NCBI GenBank assembly: GCA_013288045.1
Contig: JABDCP010000001.1
Location: 75,736 to 139,735 of the forward strand
Source: Candidatus Babelota bacterium
Lineage (GTDB): Bacteria; Babelota; Babeliae; Babelales; Babelaceae
Length of the DNA: 64,000 bases
Reading direction: 5' to 3'
In this document: positions 32,114-43,081 of the stretch, one piece after another
Position numbering within the stretch: the stretch's first letter is position 1
Layout: the number at the start of each line of letters is the position of its first letter
Program-made: the position numbers and the translations under genes
The notes under the pieces: model-generated
The model's input: the letters and a program-made list of their open reading frames with translations, nothing else
What the model was told of the DNA's origin: nothing
The model's database searches: none

Positions 32114-33331
32114 ATGAAAAGCCCTCTGTGGATTATCACAAGTTTATTCGCGATAATCCTTGTGGCACTTTTTGCATTCATCCTCTATTCCATGAAATCA
32201 CTTTTTGTAGCTCCAAAGGCCGCTAGTATCAAAGTTACCGCGATACCTGAAGTTGGCAAGAAAGAAGAAGCAGCACCAAGAGATGTCAGTGTTATTTACG
32301 AAGAACACGATCTTTTTGGCACCTATCGTCCCGCTATTGTACCGATCAAATCCTTAGAAACACTTCCTGCTATTCCTACCCCACCAGCACGCATTCCGGT
32401 AAGGAGCAAACCTAAACAGGCTGTTCAGTTTTTGAAGCCATTGCCCCTCAAAATTTCCGGTATTATCGGATCAAACAACGAAATGAAATCTCAGGTATCT
32501 TTTGTTAACACCAATACAGGAAAGACTGAGTCGTTCAAAGTGGGTGACAAAGTACTCGATGCCTACATCTTACGAATCTTACCGAAAAAAGTTCTTGTAG
32601 TGCGATCAAACGGACAGCAAGAAACGATATATGTTTACTCAAATGAGGCCAAAGAAGATACTGCCATCCTGCAAGATACAAGTTGGTCAGAAGTACTACA
32701 ACAACAAAGTGAGCATAGTTTCCTGATAAATCCTACAGAGTTTAAGTCTCGCGTTAATTCCCTAGCAGACCTTATTGAAATGCTCGACCTCACTACCGTA
32801 TCCCGTGCTGGGAAGCCTGCTGGGGTACGAATAGGCAAGATGAAGAAAACCTCGATCGGCTTTGCAGGTGGCTTTGAGCCTGGAGATATTATTACCAAGA
32901 TCCTTTCAACAGCTCCCGTTTCATCAGCTGAGCGCATGGCTCTCTTTAATGAGATAGCATCACTTGAACTCGGTGCCCAGATACCTGTTCAATATATGCG
33001 CCATAATACCCTCAATGTAAACACGTATACACTTTTTAATATTGCAGATCCAACAGCAAGGCTCGATACAGAAGATGACGTTACGCAACGCAGAGCTCCG
33101 AGCACTTCGCAACCAGTCGCAGCTAAGAAACAGGTAGCTCAGAAAGACATACCAAAAAATGGGGGGCCTTCGGTTGCTCAAGTAGCTCCCGTACTACCAC
33201 AAGCTCCAACTATGCCCGCTCGCAACGATATAAAAGATATTAAAAAGCGTGATCTTGATGCAATGAAACGGTATGGGGGAAGACCTGAAAATATGCCTTC
33301 ACCTTCCTTGTCAGCAGGAGGCAACTCATGA
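32114..33331 (+). CDS. GspC-like type II secretion protein with PDZ-like region
   Basis: N-terminal TM; LKPLPLKISGIIGSNNEMKSQVSFVNTNTGKTESFKVGDKVLDAYILRILPKKVLVV is the HR domain; GFEPGDIITKI is PDZ-like. Confidence 0.75.
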   Translation: MKSPLWIITSLFAIILVALFAFILYSMKSLFVAPKAASIKVTAIPEVGKKEEAAPRDVSVIYEEHDLFGTYRPAIVPIKSLETLPAIPTPPARIPVRSKPKQAVQFLKPLPLKISGIIGSNNEMKSQVSFVNTNTGKTESFKVGDKVLDAYILRILPKKVLVVRSNGQQETIYVYSNEAKEDTAILQDTSWSEVLQQQSEHSFLINPTEFKSRVNSLADLIEMLDLTTVSRAGKPAGVRIGKMKKTSIGFAGGFEPGDIITKILSTAPVSSAERMALFNEIASLELGAQIPVQYMRHNTLNVNTYTLFNIADPTARLDTEDDVTQRRAPSTSQPVAAKKQVAQKDIPKNGGPSVAQVAPVLPQAPTMPARNDIKDIKKRDLDAMKRYGGRPENMPSPSLSAGGNS

Positions 33332-36142
33332 AGTATACGCTCAGCCGCTTAACCTTCATGCTCGTTCTTCTTGTTGGTGGATTAGCTCACTTAGACGCTG
33401 AGACAGCCGTCGAAAGTCCAAGCAGCCAAGATAACCTAGGTAAGCTCAGTGACATGCTATCTTCTGCATCTGCTGCTCCCGCCGCGCAAGAAACTTCTCC
33501 TGAAAAGCCAAAGGGGGGGGGAACCCGCTAAGCCTCAAAAAGAATCTGTTGCGGGTGGAAATGTTGAAATTACGAATATTCCTTTTGGTTCGATACCTGC
33601 GCTTGGCGACCAAAAAGATCAGCCTAAAGAAACCAAACCACAACCAGTACAGGATATACTCGATATCATTGATATTCCCCAAGTGCAACACAAACCGGTA
33701 CCTCCTGGCAAATCTAAAAAAGGTAGCAAATTAGGCAAAGTAGCTCCCTCTAAGCGTGAACATGAGCTGGTGCCAACGGTCACTATGGCCGATGTTACCT
33801 TACCAGGAGAGCTTCCTTCGCTTACTGAGCAAGAGCAAAAACAGGAGAATGAGCAAGCACTTAAAAAACTTACCTCATCGGGAGCCATTTATTTAGGACA
33901 GTACCTGGAGCCTTGGAAAGGAGCTGATCCTGATGAACGTGTTGAAATGAATTTTGATAATGAAGAAATTTCTGAGCTGCTTAAATTCCTTTCTGATGTT
34001 CTTAATATTACGTTCATTCTAGATGATTATGTCGAGCCTAATCGTGCAGAGGGGCTCCAACCGTTAGCGGGTACTAAAATAACTTTTAAGTCTATTGTCC
34101 CCCTTTCGCTGAAGGAGGCATGGGATATTGGACTTACCTTCCTTGAAATGGCAGGGTTCTCAATTATTCCTGCAACACAGCCTCGAACATATCGAGTCAC
34201 GGTAAGTGCCTCACGAGATAAACCATCTGCTAACCGTGAACCTATGCCTACCTTTATCGGTATCGATCCTGAGTTACTTCCAAACACCGATGCAAAAATT
34301 CGATACGTGTACTTTGCAGAGAATGCTGATCTTTCTACGGTTGTTCAGATAATTGAACAACTTAAAAGCGGTTCTTCTGGTCCTATTATCGAAGTGCCAG
34401 CACTACGTGCAGCTATCATAACCGATAAGGCAGCAAATATTAAATCTGTCATGGGCATTCTCAGAGAGATCGACCAAGTAACGTTACCCGAAACTCTCTC
34501 CATCATCCGATTAAAACATACAGATGCACGTGAAGTTCGAGAGCTCTATTATCGATTAATTGGAAAAGATCCGAAGAGCGCCACATTCAATCCCTATATG
34601 CGCCAGAGAAAACCGAGTACCACACAATACTTTACTGAAGCTACTCGAGTCTTTGAGGAGCCTTATACCAACTCGCTCATCGTGCTAGGTACACACGAAA
34701 ATATTAAGCGCTTTGAAGACTTTGTGAAAACTTATGTCGACAAGACACTTGAATTACCGTTTTCTCCATTACATATCATTCAACTTAAATACATCGACGC
34801 AACTTCGCTTGCAAAAATATTAAACGAAGTCATACAGAAGTTTAACTCCTATCCTGCTAACACCGCACCAGCCCTCGTTGGGGGTGTCCGCGATGGCAAT
34901 AAGTTCTTTAAACCTACCGTAAGAATTACCGATGAACCATCGGCTAACAGGCTCATTATCAATGCGGATTATGAAGAGTTCCTCAAACTGAGAGAGGTCA
35001 TTCAAAAACTTGATGTCGAGCAGCCCCAAGTTATCATCAAGATTCTTATTCTTAACGTTGATCTTACCAATACCAATGAGTTAGGAACTCAATTAAGAAA
35101 TAGTGTAGCCTGCTGCGACGGAACTGGAGGCCTTGATAGTATCCTTGGCAAAAACAATATTAACTTCCAAACTTCAATGCTTGGACCTATCATTACCAAT
35201 CCTCCTTCAGGAACGACTCCTACTCAAGTTCCTAACGGAGCAGTGCGCCTACTTGGTAATCTGATTAATCTTGCAAACAGTGTCAATGGAGTTTCACCAT
35301 TTCAGGTAGGAAGTACCTTGGTGACCCTCGGACAAGACATGTTTGGCTTCTTCGGCCTGTTGCAAGCACTTGAATCATATACGCGAACCAGCGTCGTTGC
35401 TAACCCGTTCCTTATCGCAACTCATAAATACAAGGCTGAATTTAAAGTGGGGGAAACACGACGTACTACTACCTCGATCGTAACAGGTCAAACCCAGACT
35501 CAGGCTCAAGGTGACCTCTCTGCAGATCTTAGAATCGTCATCACCCCGCAGATAAGTTATGATGATATGGTTGATCTCAATGTATACGTTGAACTCGGCC
35601 AATTTACCGATGCTACTACACAGAACCGTATTATTCGAAAAATAAGTACCGAAGCACTCCTTGCCAACCGCGAGGTTCTTGCTCTTGGTGGCTTTATCCA
35701 AGATACGATCTCTGAGACCATTCAAAAAGTACCTGTTCTAGGTGATATACCGCTTCTTGGATGGCTCTTTAAGAGGAAAACAAAAACTGTTGAACGTACG
35801 AGTCTTCTCATTCTCATTTGCCCTGAAATTATCAAACCTGAGGTCGTTGAAACCTATACCTTTGGACAGATCAATGAGATTAAAGACTCGCTTTATTCTA
35901 TGCGCTCACGCTCTGAAAAACGTGACCCTATACATCGATGGTTCTTCAGTGATCATAAAGAAAAACAGGCCAGCGCTCTTGATAAGTTTGTGGCTACACA
36001 ACAACGGTACATAGATGCCTCACAACGTAAACAAGCTAGCTTGGACGATTCTCCGCTAGAAACCAAACCCGCACGTTCGTCTTCACCAGAAAAGCGCCAA
36101 GGGCTTCTAGACCTTGTTGACCAAGAAGGAGTCCTTGCATGA
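33328..36142 (+). CDS. Secretin 1 (GspD/PilQ family), coding sequence split by a G9 tract at 33513-33521
   Basis: 33328-33531 encodes the signal peptide and ends in a frameshift. 33449-36142 encodes N domains and secretin core (EVLALGGFIQDTISETIQKVPVLGDIPLLGWLFKRKT). Removing one G fuses the frames as ...SPEKPKGGEPAKPQKES.... Confidence 0.85.
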
Positions 36143-37698
36143 TAGTCTCATTATTTTTGCCAAAGCGCCTAGGCTCTTATTACCCCTTAGCTCACAGAAT
36201 TGTAAGTATCGAGATTACAAAACAGAGTGTTCATGCAACAGTGATTGTACTGAAAGGAAGATCTCGCACTATAGAGAACGTACTTACTGAACGATTCCAG
36301 GGTGCAGAGCGCTTTGATGAGCAGGTGGTCGTAGCGCTCAAGAATCTCAAAATGAAACTTGGATCCTATCATGAAATCTATGGGATAATTCCAAGTTCGT
36401 ATGCGATTTTTAAGGAGCTGACATTACCGTTTATTGGAGCTAAAAAAGTTAAGATTGTGATCCCTTTTGAAGTAGAACCACAACTCCCCTTCAATCTTGC
36501 TGACGGGGTAGTAGATGGTATCATCATCGGAACAAATGAAGAAGCGCAAAAGACCAATGTGCTTGTAACTGCGATGAAGCGAGATAGCATAGCCCGTTAT
36601 GAAAAATATTTTGAGGATGCTGAGCTTCCTCTTAATAAGCTTTCTATAGGGATTCTAGAACTCTATAGTCTTTATGAAACAATTCCTGGACAAGCCAATG
36701 CAACCATAGCCTTGGTCGAGATGGGAACTTTTGAGACTACGATAGGTCTCATAACTAATGGGCAACTTAAATATGTGAGAACACTTCAAAAAGGTATTCA
36801 TATTCCCAAAGTAAACCACCAAGAAAATGTTTTTGATAAGCAGATGCAAGAACAGGTAAGCTCACTTTTTGATGAGATAAAACTTACCACTGATATCGCT
36901 CTTCAAAAAGTTGCTCCAGGATCGTCACTTTCAAAAATAGTTCTTACAGGAGCGGTTACCGATATACAAGATCAGGGAGTCAAAGAGCATGCAACCCGCA
37001 GTTTAGCATGCCCCACAGAGCTGCTTGACCCCAAAAAGCTAATTCAGGAACAGGTAGTTTCAAGTAAAATTCCTGCTATATCAGGAATCTATATGCCAAG
37101 CATAGCTGCTGGTTGCGCTTCTGAAAAAACTGAGTCATTTAACCTGCTTCAAGAAAAAGAGCAGGAGAAAGAGAACAAGCAGGTTACCTATCAACTATAC
37201 ACTATTGGAGCCCTTGCTATAACCCTGTTAGCAACTTTTACCGGCTATAGCTTTTTAAGAACTCGCGCCTTAAAGAAGAGTTATAAAGCATCAGAACTGG
37301 AAGCTATCGATGAACTTAAAAGACAGTTCAAATTGCGAGCAACTCAAACACAGCGACTCGATATTGCAAACAAAGCGGCACAAGCAGAACTTCGCAAGCA
37401 AGAATCGGCGTGGAAACGTATCTCTGCAGAAAATAGATATGCATACGTAACCTATCTTGCCGAACTCACCAAATGCATTAATATGCAAGAGTCTCAACTT
37501 CAACTCGATACGCTTATTATAAAAGACGATACTATTAAAATATATGGAAGTGTTCCTGGATATCAACAACTTACGCGCTTACAGGACCAGCTTGAATGCC
37601 CTATCTTTAAAAAGGTCCAGAAATTGCAGGCTTTCAACTTTAAATCTGAGCCTATAACACTCGTCATTAATCCGGAGGCTATCAATGAACATGCTTGA
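36139..37698 (+). CDS. PilM/GspL-like ATPase-fold protein with C-terminal TM region
   Basis: VSIEITKQSVHATVIVLKGRSRTIENV; GIIPSSYAIFKELTLPFIGAKKVKIVIPFEVEPQLPF; overlaps the secretin 1 stop. Confidence 0.7.
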   Translation: MIVSLFLPKRLGSYYPLAHRIVSIEITKQSVHATVIVLKGRSRTIENVLTERFQGAERFDEQVVVALKNLKMKLGSYHEIYGIIPSSYAIFKELTLPFIGAKKVKIVIPFEVEPQLPFNLADGVVDGIIIGTNEEAQKTNVLVTAMKRDSIARYEKYFEDAELPLNKLSIGILELYSLYETIPGQANATIALVEMGTFETTIGLITNGQLKYVRTLQKGIHIPKVNHQENVFDKQMQEQVSSLFDEIKLTTDIALQKVAPGSSLSKIVLTGAVTDIQDQGVKEHATRSLACPTELLDPKKLIQEQVVSSKIPAISGIYMPSIAAGCASEKTESFNLLQEKEQEKENKQVTYQLYTIGALAITLLATFTGYSFLRTRALKKSYKASELEAIDELKRQFKLRATQTQRLDIANKAAQAELRKQESAWKRISAENRYAYVTYLAELTKCINMQESQLQLDTLIIKDDTIKIYGSVPGYQQLTRLQDQLECPIFKKVQKLQAFNFKSEPITLVINPEAINEHA

Positions 37699-38230
37699 TT
37701 CGCTACGGGATGTCGTTAAATATTCTGAACCGAAAGAGCTGGCTAAATATCTTGGCATTTTTGCAGGAGTATTTTGCCTGGTCTTCGGTCTTCTTATCTT
37801 TATGCATTATAGACGAGTAAATTGGTATACAGGTCAACTGAAGCAGCTTGAAGCTATGCGCAAACAGACATCTCAAATTCTTCGAGATGCGAAACTGGTA
37901 AAAGCACAACAACAGCAAGTTGAAGAAATTCTTTCAAAAGATAAGGACTTCAGAATTGGTGAAGCGTACCAATCTGTTGTGCGCAATGTTGGAATGGCTC
38001 CAAAGATCGTTGACACCTCAGCTCCCACAACAGGTGAATCGATTAGCGGGAAAACAGAAGTACAGATAACCTCACATTTAAAAGGACTCAGCATGAAGGA
38101 AGTAACCGATTTTCTTGTGGGTATAGCAGAGATCCCTCAGCTCTATACAAAAGAGGTTACTATTAAAAGAACACCCGGTCGTCAGACTGTAGATATAGAT
38201 ATAACCGTGGCAACATTGGAGCTTGAATAA
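37685..38230 (+). CDS. PilN/PilO/GspM-like inner membrane protein
   Basis: Single N-terminal TM, coiled coil, small C-terminal domain; in operon with the PilM-like and secretin genes. Confidence 0.6.
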   Translation: MNMLDSLRDVVKYSEPKELAKYLGIFAGVFCLVFGLLIFMHYRRVNWYTGQLKQLEAMRKQTSQILRDAKLVKAQQQQVEEILSKDKDFRIGEAYQSVVRNVGMAPKIVDTSAPTTGESISGKTEVQITSHLKGLSMKEVTDFLVGIAEIPQLYTKEVTIKRTPGRQTVDIDITVATLELE

Positions 38231-38246
38231 CGATGTTAGGATCATT

Positions 38247-40694
38247 ATGATCGACCTGCAATTCTTTTCTCGTCGTGTTCTTTCTATGCTTCTTGTAGGG
38301 GTTTCTTTATCTTTTGCTACCTATGCAAAAGATGATACGCCCACCCCAAATTCTCTACTTAAAGATGTACCGCTCAAAGATGAACCCTTCGATTTTGTTC
38401 AAAAGAAAGAACCCCAAAAAGGGTTCATCAATTTTTCATTTGAAAAGAAAAGTTTAGTCGATATTATTGGCGAATTGGCTCTTAAAAAAGAGGCCAATAT
38501 TATTCTGCCCCAAAATGCCGCTGACCTTGAAATGCTGAAGGCGCAAACGATCACCTACCGACCACAAGGGCGTACGGAGATCCCGATTGAAGAGGCCTGG
38601 CAGCTCCTCAGTACTTTTCTCGAGCTCTCTGGCTTTGCAATAAGTCCAAAAAAGCCCTTCTTATATTCCATCGAGCGCGTTGGCAAACCTCTAGAGCCGG
38701 GTATCAGCCGTTCAGTTTTACCTATCTTTGCAAATGTGAAACCGGATATGCTTCCCGATAGCCAAGAATATATACGGTACATCTATTATTTAAGAAATCT
38801 GCGCGTACCTGATGAAAAGGACAAGGATACCAATGCTATTGCGCGCATCCTTAAAGATATGCTTACTCCCGGTGCTCCCGTTGTGTTTGAACAAAAAACA
38901 AATGCTATAATCATTACGGATAAAGCAAATACTATAGCCGCAGTCATGCGTATCATCGATGAACTTGACCATAGCGGGTTCCATGAAACTATTCAGGTCA
39001 TTCATCTGAATAACACACCGGCCCAAGATGTCGTAAAAATATTTGAGTCTCTTCGTGCAGCCGCTGGGGGCGATGGATCTGGACCTTCTATACGGCATGA
39101 TTCCCGCACAGAGTCCTTATCAAGCTTTGCAGAACATACGGTTCTTGTGGCAGACCCACGACAAAACAATATTATCCTCATGGGCCGCCAATCATCGGTG
39201 GAGCGAATTGCTGATTTTGTATCAACCTATATGGATACAGCACCTGATAGTGGTAAGTCGGTCCTCCACTCCTATGACCTTCAGTACCTCGATGCCACAC
39301 AATTTGCAACAGTGTTAAATCAGGTTGTTTCTCCACTCGCACCTACAGGAACTCAAGCAACAGCAGGACAACCGACAGGCCCTGAACGGTATTTCCAAGG
39401 CGTCGTCATCGCAGCAGAAGAAGTAAAAGAGGTTGATATAAAAACGACCACAGAGGAAATTACACTTGAAGCAACCGGAGGCTTCCTCCCTACAGGTCTT
39501 GGCTCTCAAAAAATCTTTACGGGAGGTAACAGGCTTATTGTTGCAGCATTACAAGATGATTGGGTGAGGCTTAAGGATCTCATAGAAGCAGTTGATAAGC
39601 CCCAGCCCTATGTTATTCTTGAGGTAGTTATTGCAGATGTCACCGGCACTCGGCAAAAACTTATTGCAGGAACCATTCGTAATAAGACCGCAACGAATCT
39701 TCCATCTAATGGATTTCAACTTCTTTCCTCAAATATAACTGCCGTCAATAATGTACTTGGGGCAAATCCGCCACAGCTTGATGTAGATTTACTGGGAATA
39801 ATTACTGGTGCGAATGCCAGCAATCCTTCCCTCACTTCATTGCTTGCTCCAGGATCAACGATTGTTTCAATTAATGATCCTTCAACTCCAGGTATATTTG
39901 GTCTCTTACAAATCTTAGATACGGCACTATATAGCAAAATTCTTTCACACCCGTACCTGATCACGACAAATAATCAGAAAGCAACGCTCACAAACCAGGA
40001 GCTCCGCCGCGTTGTAGGTAACGCAATTCCAGGAGCTGCAGGGGTAATCACCGTTGAAATTGTCGATCTTCCCGCAACACTCCAGGTGCAGATGATACCA
40101 CGTTTAAGCTCCCTTCAGCGGCTTAGTCTCCAAGTCGCTGTTGATATCAATACCTTTGTTGATGCTAACTCTAATACGCGTCTTACACGACGGGTAAATA
40201 CCAATACCAATTTAGAAAGTGGACAGGTCCTGGTAATTGGAGGGCTTGCAAGCACGACACAAAATGACATCGTTACAGGTACCCCTATTTTGTCGCAAAT
40301 TCCTATAATAGGTTCGTTCTTTAGTAGTAAAAGCCGTATGCCAACAACGACTAATATCGCCATTTTTATCTGCCCTACGATCGTCCATCCAAAACTGCGT
40401 GGTGGCCTTGATGTATATACGGCAGATAAAATTCGCAAAGGTCAGCGTGACATTGATGACTTCGCAATTTTTGGTGACACAAAAGATCCGATTACTCGGC
40501 TCTTCTTTAAAGGTACAAATCCAGCAGAACAAGTTCTACCAAAATACTTGAGCCAGGTGAGCAACCCACCAGATGCAGAATATATTAAAGGTTCAAGACA
40601 GCGTCGCAGGGAAGCACGTAGACCAACAAAGCGTCCGGAGCCCCCTGTAACAAAAAAGGCTACTCCCGGCGAAGTTGCTGAGTTAGTTGCTTAA
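38247..40694 (+). CDS. Secretin 2 (GspD/PilQ family)
   Basis: Signal peptide MIDLQFFSRRVLSMLLVGVSLSFATYAK; N-domain repeats; LESGQVLVIGGLASTTQNDIVTGTPILSQIPIIGSFF secretin signature. Confidence 0.88.
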   Translation: MIDLQFFSRRVLSMLLVGVSLSFATYAKDDTPTPNSLLKDVPLKDEPFDFVQKKEPQKGFINFSFEKKSLVDIIGELALKKEANIILPQNAADLEMLKAQTITYRPQGRTEIPIEEAWQLLSTFLELSGFAISPKKPFLYSIERVGKPLEPGISRSVLPIFANVKPDMLPDSQEYIRYIYYLRNLRVPDEKDKDTNAIARILKDMLTPGAPVVFEQKTNAIIITDKANTIAAVMRIIDELDHSGFHETIQVIHLNNTPAQDVVKIFESLRAAAGGDGSGPSIRHDSRTESLSSFAEHTVLVADPRQNNIILMGRQSSVERIADFVSTYMDTAPDSGKSVLHSYDLQYLDATQFATVLNQVVSPLAPTGTQATAGQPTGPERYFQGVVIAAEEVKEVDIKTTTEEITLEATGGFLPTGLGSQKIFTGGNRLIVAALQDDWVRLKDLIEAVDKPQPYVILEVVIADVTGTRQKLIAGTIRNKTATNLPSNGFQLLSSNITAVNNVLGANPPQLDVDLLGIITGANASNPSLTSLLAPGSTIVSINDPSTPGIFGLLQILDTALYSKILSHPYLITTNNQKATLTNQELRRVVGNAIPGAAGVITVEIVDLPATLQVQMIPRLSSLQRLSLQVAVDINTFVDANSNTRLTRRVNTNTNLESGQVLVIGGLASTTQNDIVTGTPILSQIPIIGSFFSSKSRMPTTTNIAIFICPTIVHPKLRGGLDVYTADKIRKGQRDIDDFAIFGDTKDPITRLFFKGTNPAEQVLPKYLSQVSNPPDAEYIKGSRQRRREARRPTKRPEPPVTKKATPGEVAELVA

Positions 40695-40705
40695 GGACGA
40701 TAGCC

Positions 40706-43072
40706 ATGAATTTACGATGGAATCATGTTTGGGTCATGGGGGCCATGCTCAGTGTAGGCATGACGCTCCATGCAGAGTCGTCTAATGAGCATTCTCATGA
40801 GCCGGATAGGAAAGCGCCCTTTTCTTTTAAAAAGAAATCGCTGATAGACCTTCTTGAAAAAATGGCCCCGTCAGGATCTAATCTTCTGTTCCCGCAAAGA
40901 GCTGCTGATCTTGAGATGCTCAAACAACAACAGATCACCTATCTACCACAAGAAAAAGAGACTTCGCAAGATGCTGCATGGAACCTTTTAAAGACGTTCT
41001 TAGAATTATCAGGCTTTAGCCTATTTAAGCAAGAGCAAAACTTTACTATTGTGCGTAATGCAAGTGTCGACGGTGGAGCTATTAACCGGGAACCCTTACC
41101 TGTCTATGCAGGAGTTCTTCCTGAAGAGTTGCCACATGATGATGGGCGCATTATCTACATTCATTATCTTAAAAATTTAAAGGTTCCCGAGGTTGCAGAA
41201 AAAGATTCTCATCCTTTGTCTATGATGTTGAAACAGCTCCTCACCTACAATGCCTCACTCATGTTTGATCCAAGAAGTAATGCCATAATTATCATCGACA
41301 AAGCTTCGCATGCCGCATCTGTCGGACAGCTTCTCAAAGAGTTCGACAATCAAGGAATGAAAGAACATGTAGCCTACGTGCCTCTCAAGTATCTTCCTGC
41401 ACAAGAGGTCGTGAACGTCTTTGAATCTCTTAAGATGGCAGCAGGAACTGATACGATACGAACTTTTATACGAAAAGGTCCCAAGGCTGATGGCCTTAAT
41501 TTTATCACCGAAGATACCAAAATGGTCGCAGATCCCGCACGAAATGGCGTCATACTTATGGGCCGTAAAGCAAATATAGATAGGATCATCGATTTTATAC
41601 AAAATAGCCTCGATCTCCAAGAAGATGTTGGAGAATCTATTCTCCATTATTATGACCTTAACTATCTTGATAGTGTCAAAACGGCTCCCATACTTAACCG
41701 CATCGTTGCCGCAGCACTCCCTACAGGAGAGCAAGCTACTGCTGAAAGTGAAAAACCGCCCCTATTTCAGGGGGTGGCGATCGCTGCTCTCGAGTCAACT
41801 CTTGTCAAACCGGCCCTCCAAACAGAAGATATTGCCATTGAGCAAAAAGGATTTGTGGAGGTACAAAAGCTAGACTTTATAGCTACTAACGCAGGCAACC
41901 GACTCCTCATTGCAGCACGCCAGAAAGATTGGCTCATCATTAAAAAGCTTATAGAGCAGCTCGACACTCCTCAACCGCAGGTGCTCTTAGAAGTCCTTGT
42001 AGTCGAGTTTGCCTATGACCAAACAACCAATGTTTCAGGCACCATCAGAAGTAAAACAGATTCTTCAATACTTCCTCATGGGGTGCAATACTTAGCATCC
42101 CATATTACTCCCGTAGTCTCGGTACTGGGAATACCACCTACCCAGCTTGCTAGCGACCTTCTACAAGTTATTGGGCCTGGCAATGTTCCAAGCCAAATTG
42201 CCTCAGGATCTATGTTGATATCTCTTAACGATCCTAAGACGCCAGGTATATTTGGACTCCTTGAAATTCTTAATACGGTAGTATCTGCAAGAATAAATTC
42301 GTATCCCTATGTGACCGTCACAAATCACATGGAGGGATTGCTTGATTCAAGCACTATGATTCGTACAACCGGTGATCTTGTTATCACCACCAATGGTACT
42401 GCTACAATTCCTATAATCGACTTACCGGCAACATTCTCCGTCAATGTGGTTCCTCACGTTATTTCAGATACCCGTCTTAGAATAGTTGTAGGATTTAAAG
42501 ATGATAGGTACACCAACACGACTAATTTAACTCGGCGTACACAGGAACTGAGAACCACAGCCACACTCAACTCGGGAGAGATTCTTGTAATGGGTGGCCT
42601 TCTCCGTGTTGATAATCTTGATTTTGGTAGCTACACTCCCATCTTGGGACATATACCGATTTTTGGTGCATTTTTTAGAGGTACCCAAGCAGAAACGATC
42701 ACCACAAATCTTACCGTTTTTGTTATGCCAACCATCCTGGAGCCAAGATCACGTTGGACAGATAAAACGAACGAGTACCTGTGCGACCATAAAAACTTTG
42801 TTACAAGAGATCAAACACCCTTGGTACCACGCGATCCGATTTATAGGCTCTTTCTCAAGGATGAAAGCGAGCAGAAAACAATTGATCGATTTCTAGCCGC
42901 AGGAACGAATACCGACACTTCCTTCTGCGGCCTTAAGATCTTACAAGGACAGAAAAAAGAACATCCTATTCCTCTTTATGATCCCCATAAACTGAAGCGA
43001 GTTCTTGTATCTAAGCAAGCACCGATCGGAACAAAACCGATCATGCAAAGGTCAGCTGTGCAAAGTGTATAA
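40706..43072 (+). CDS. Secretin 3 (GspD/PilQ family), paralogue of secretin 2
   Basis: Signal peptide; LNSGEILVMGGLLRVDNLDFGSYTPILGHIPIFGAFF; N-terminal region closely similar to secretin 2. Confidence 0.88.
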   Translation: MNLRWNHVWVMGAMLSVGMTLHAESSNEHSHEPDRKAPFSFKKKSLIDLLEKMAPSGSNLLFPQRAADLEMLKQQQITYLPQEKETSQDAAWNLLKTFLELSGFSLFKQEQNFTIVRNASVDGGAINREPLPVYAGVLPEELPHDDGRIIYIHYLKNLKVPEVAEKDSHPLSMMLKQLLTYNASLMFDPRSNAIIIIDKASHAASVGQLLKEFDNQGMKEHVAYVPLKYLPAQEVVNVFESLKMAAGTDTIRTFIRKGPKADGLNFITEDTKMVADPARNGVILMGRKANIDRIIDFIQNSLDLQEDVGESILHYYDLNYLDSVKTAPILNRIVAAALPTGEQATAESEKPPLFQGVAIAALESTLVKPALQTEDIAIEQKGFVEVQKLDFIATNAGNRLLIAARQKDWLIIKKLIEQLDTPQPQVLLEVLVVEFAYDQTTNVSGTIRSKTDSSILPHGVQYLASHITPVVSVLGIPPTQLASDLLQVIGPGNVPSQIASGSMLISLNDPKTPGIFGLLEILNTVVSARINSYPYVTVTNHMEGLLDSSTMIRTTGDLVITTNGTATIPIIDLPATFSVNVVPHVISDTRLRIVVGFKDDRYTNTTNLTRRTQELRTTATLNSGEILVMGGLLRVDNLDFGSYTPILGHIPIFGAFFRGTQAETITTNLTVFVMPTILEPRSRWTDKTNEYLCDHKNFVTRDQTPLVPRDPIYRLFLKDESEQKTIDRFLAAGTNTDTSFCGLKILQGQKKEHPIPLYDPHKLKRVLVSKQAPIGTKPIMQRSAVQSV

Positions 43073-43081
43073 GACAGATGC

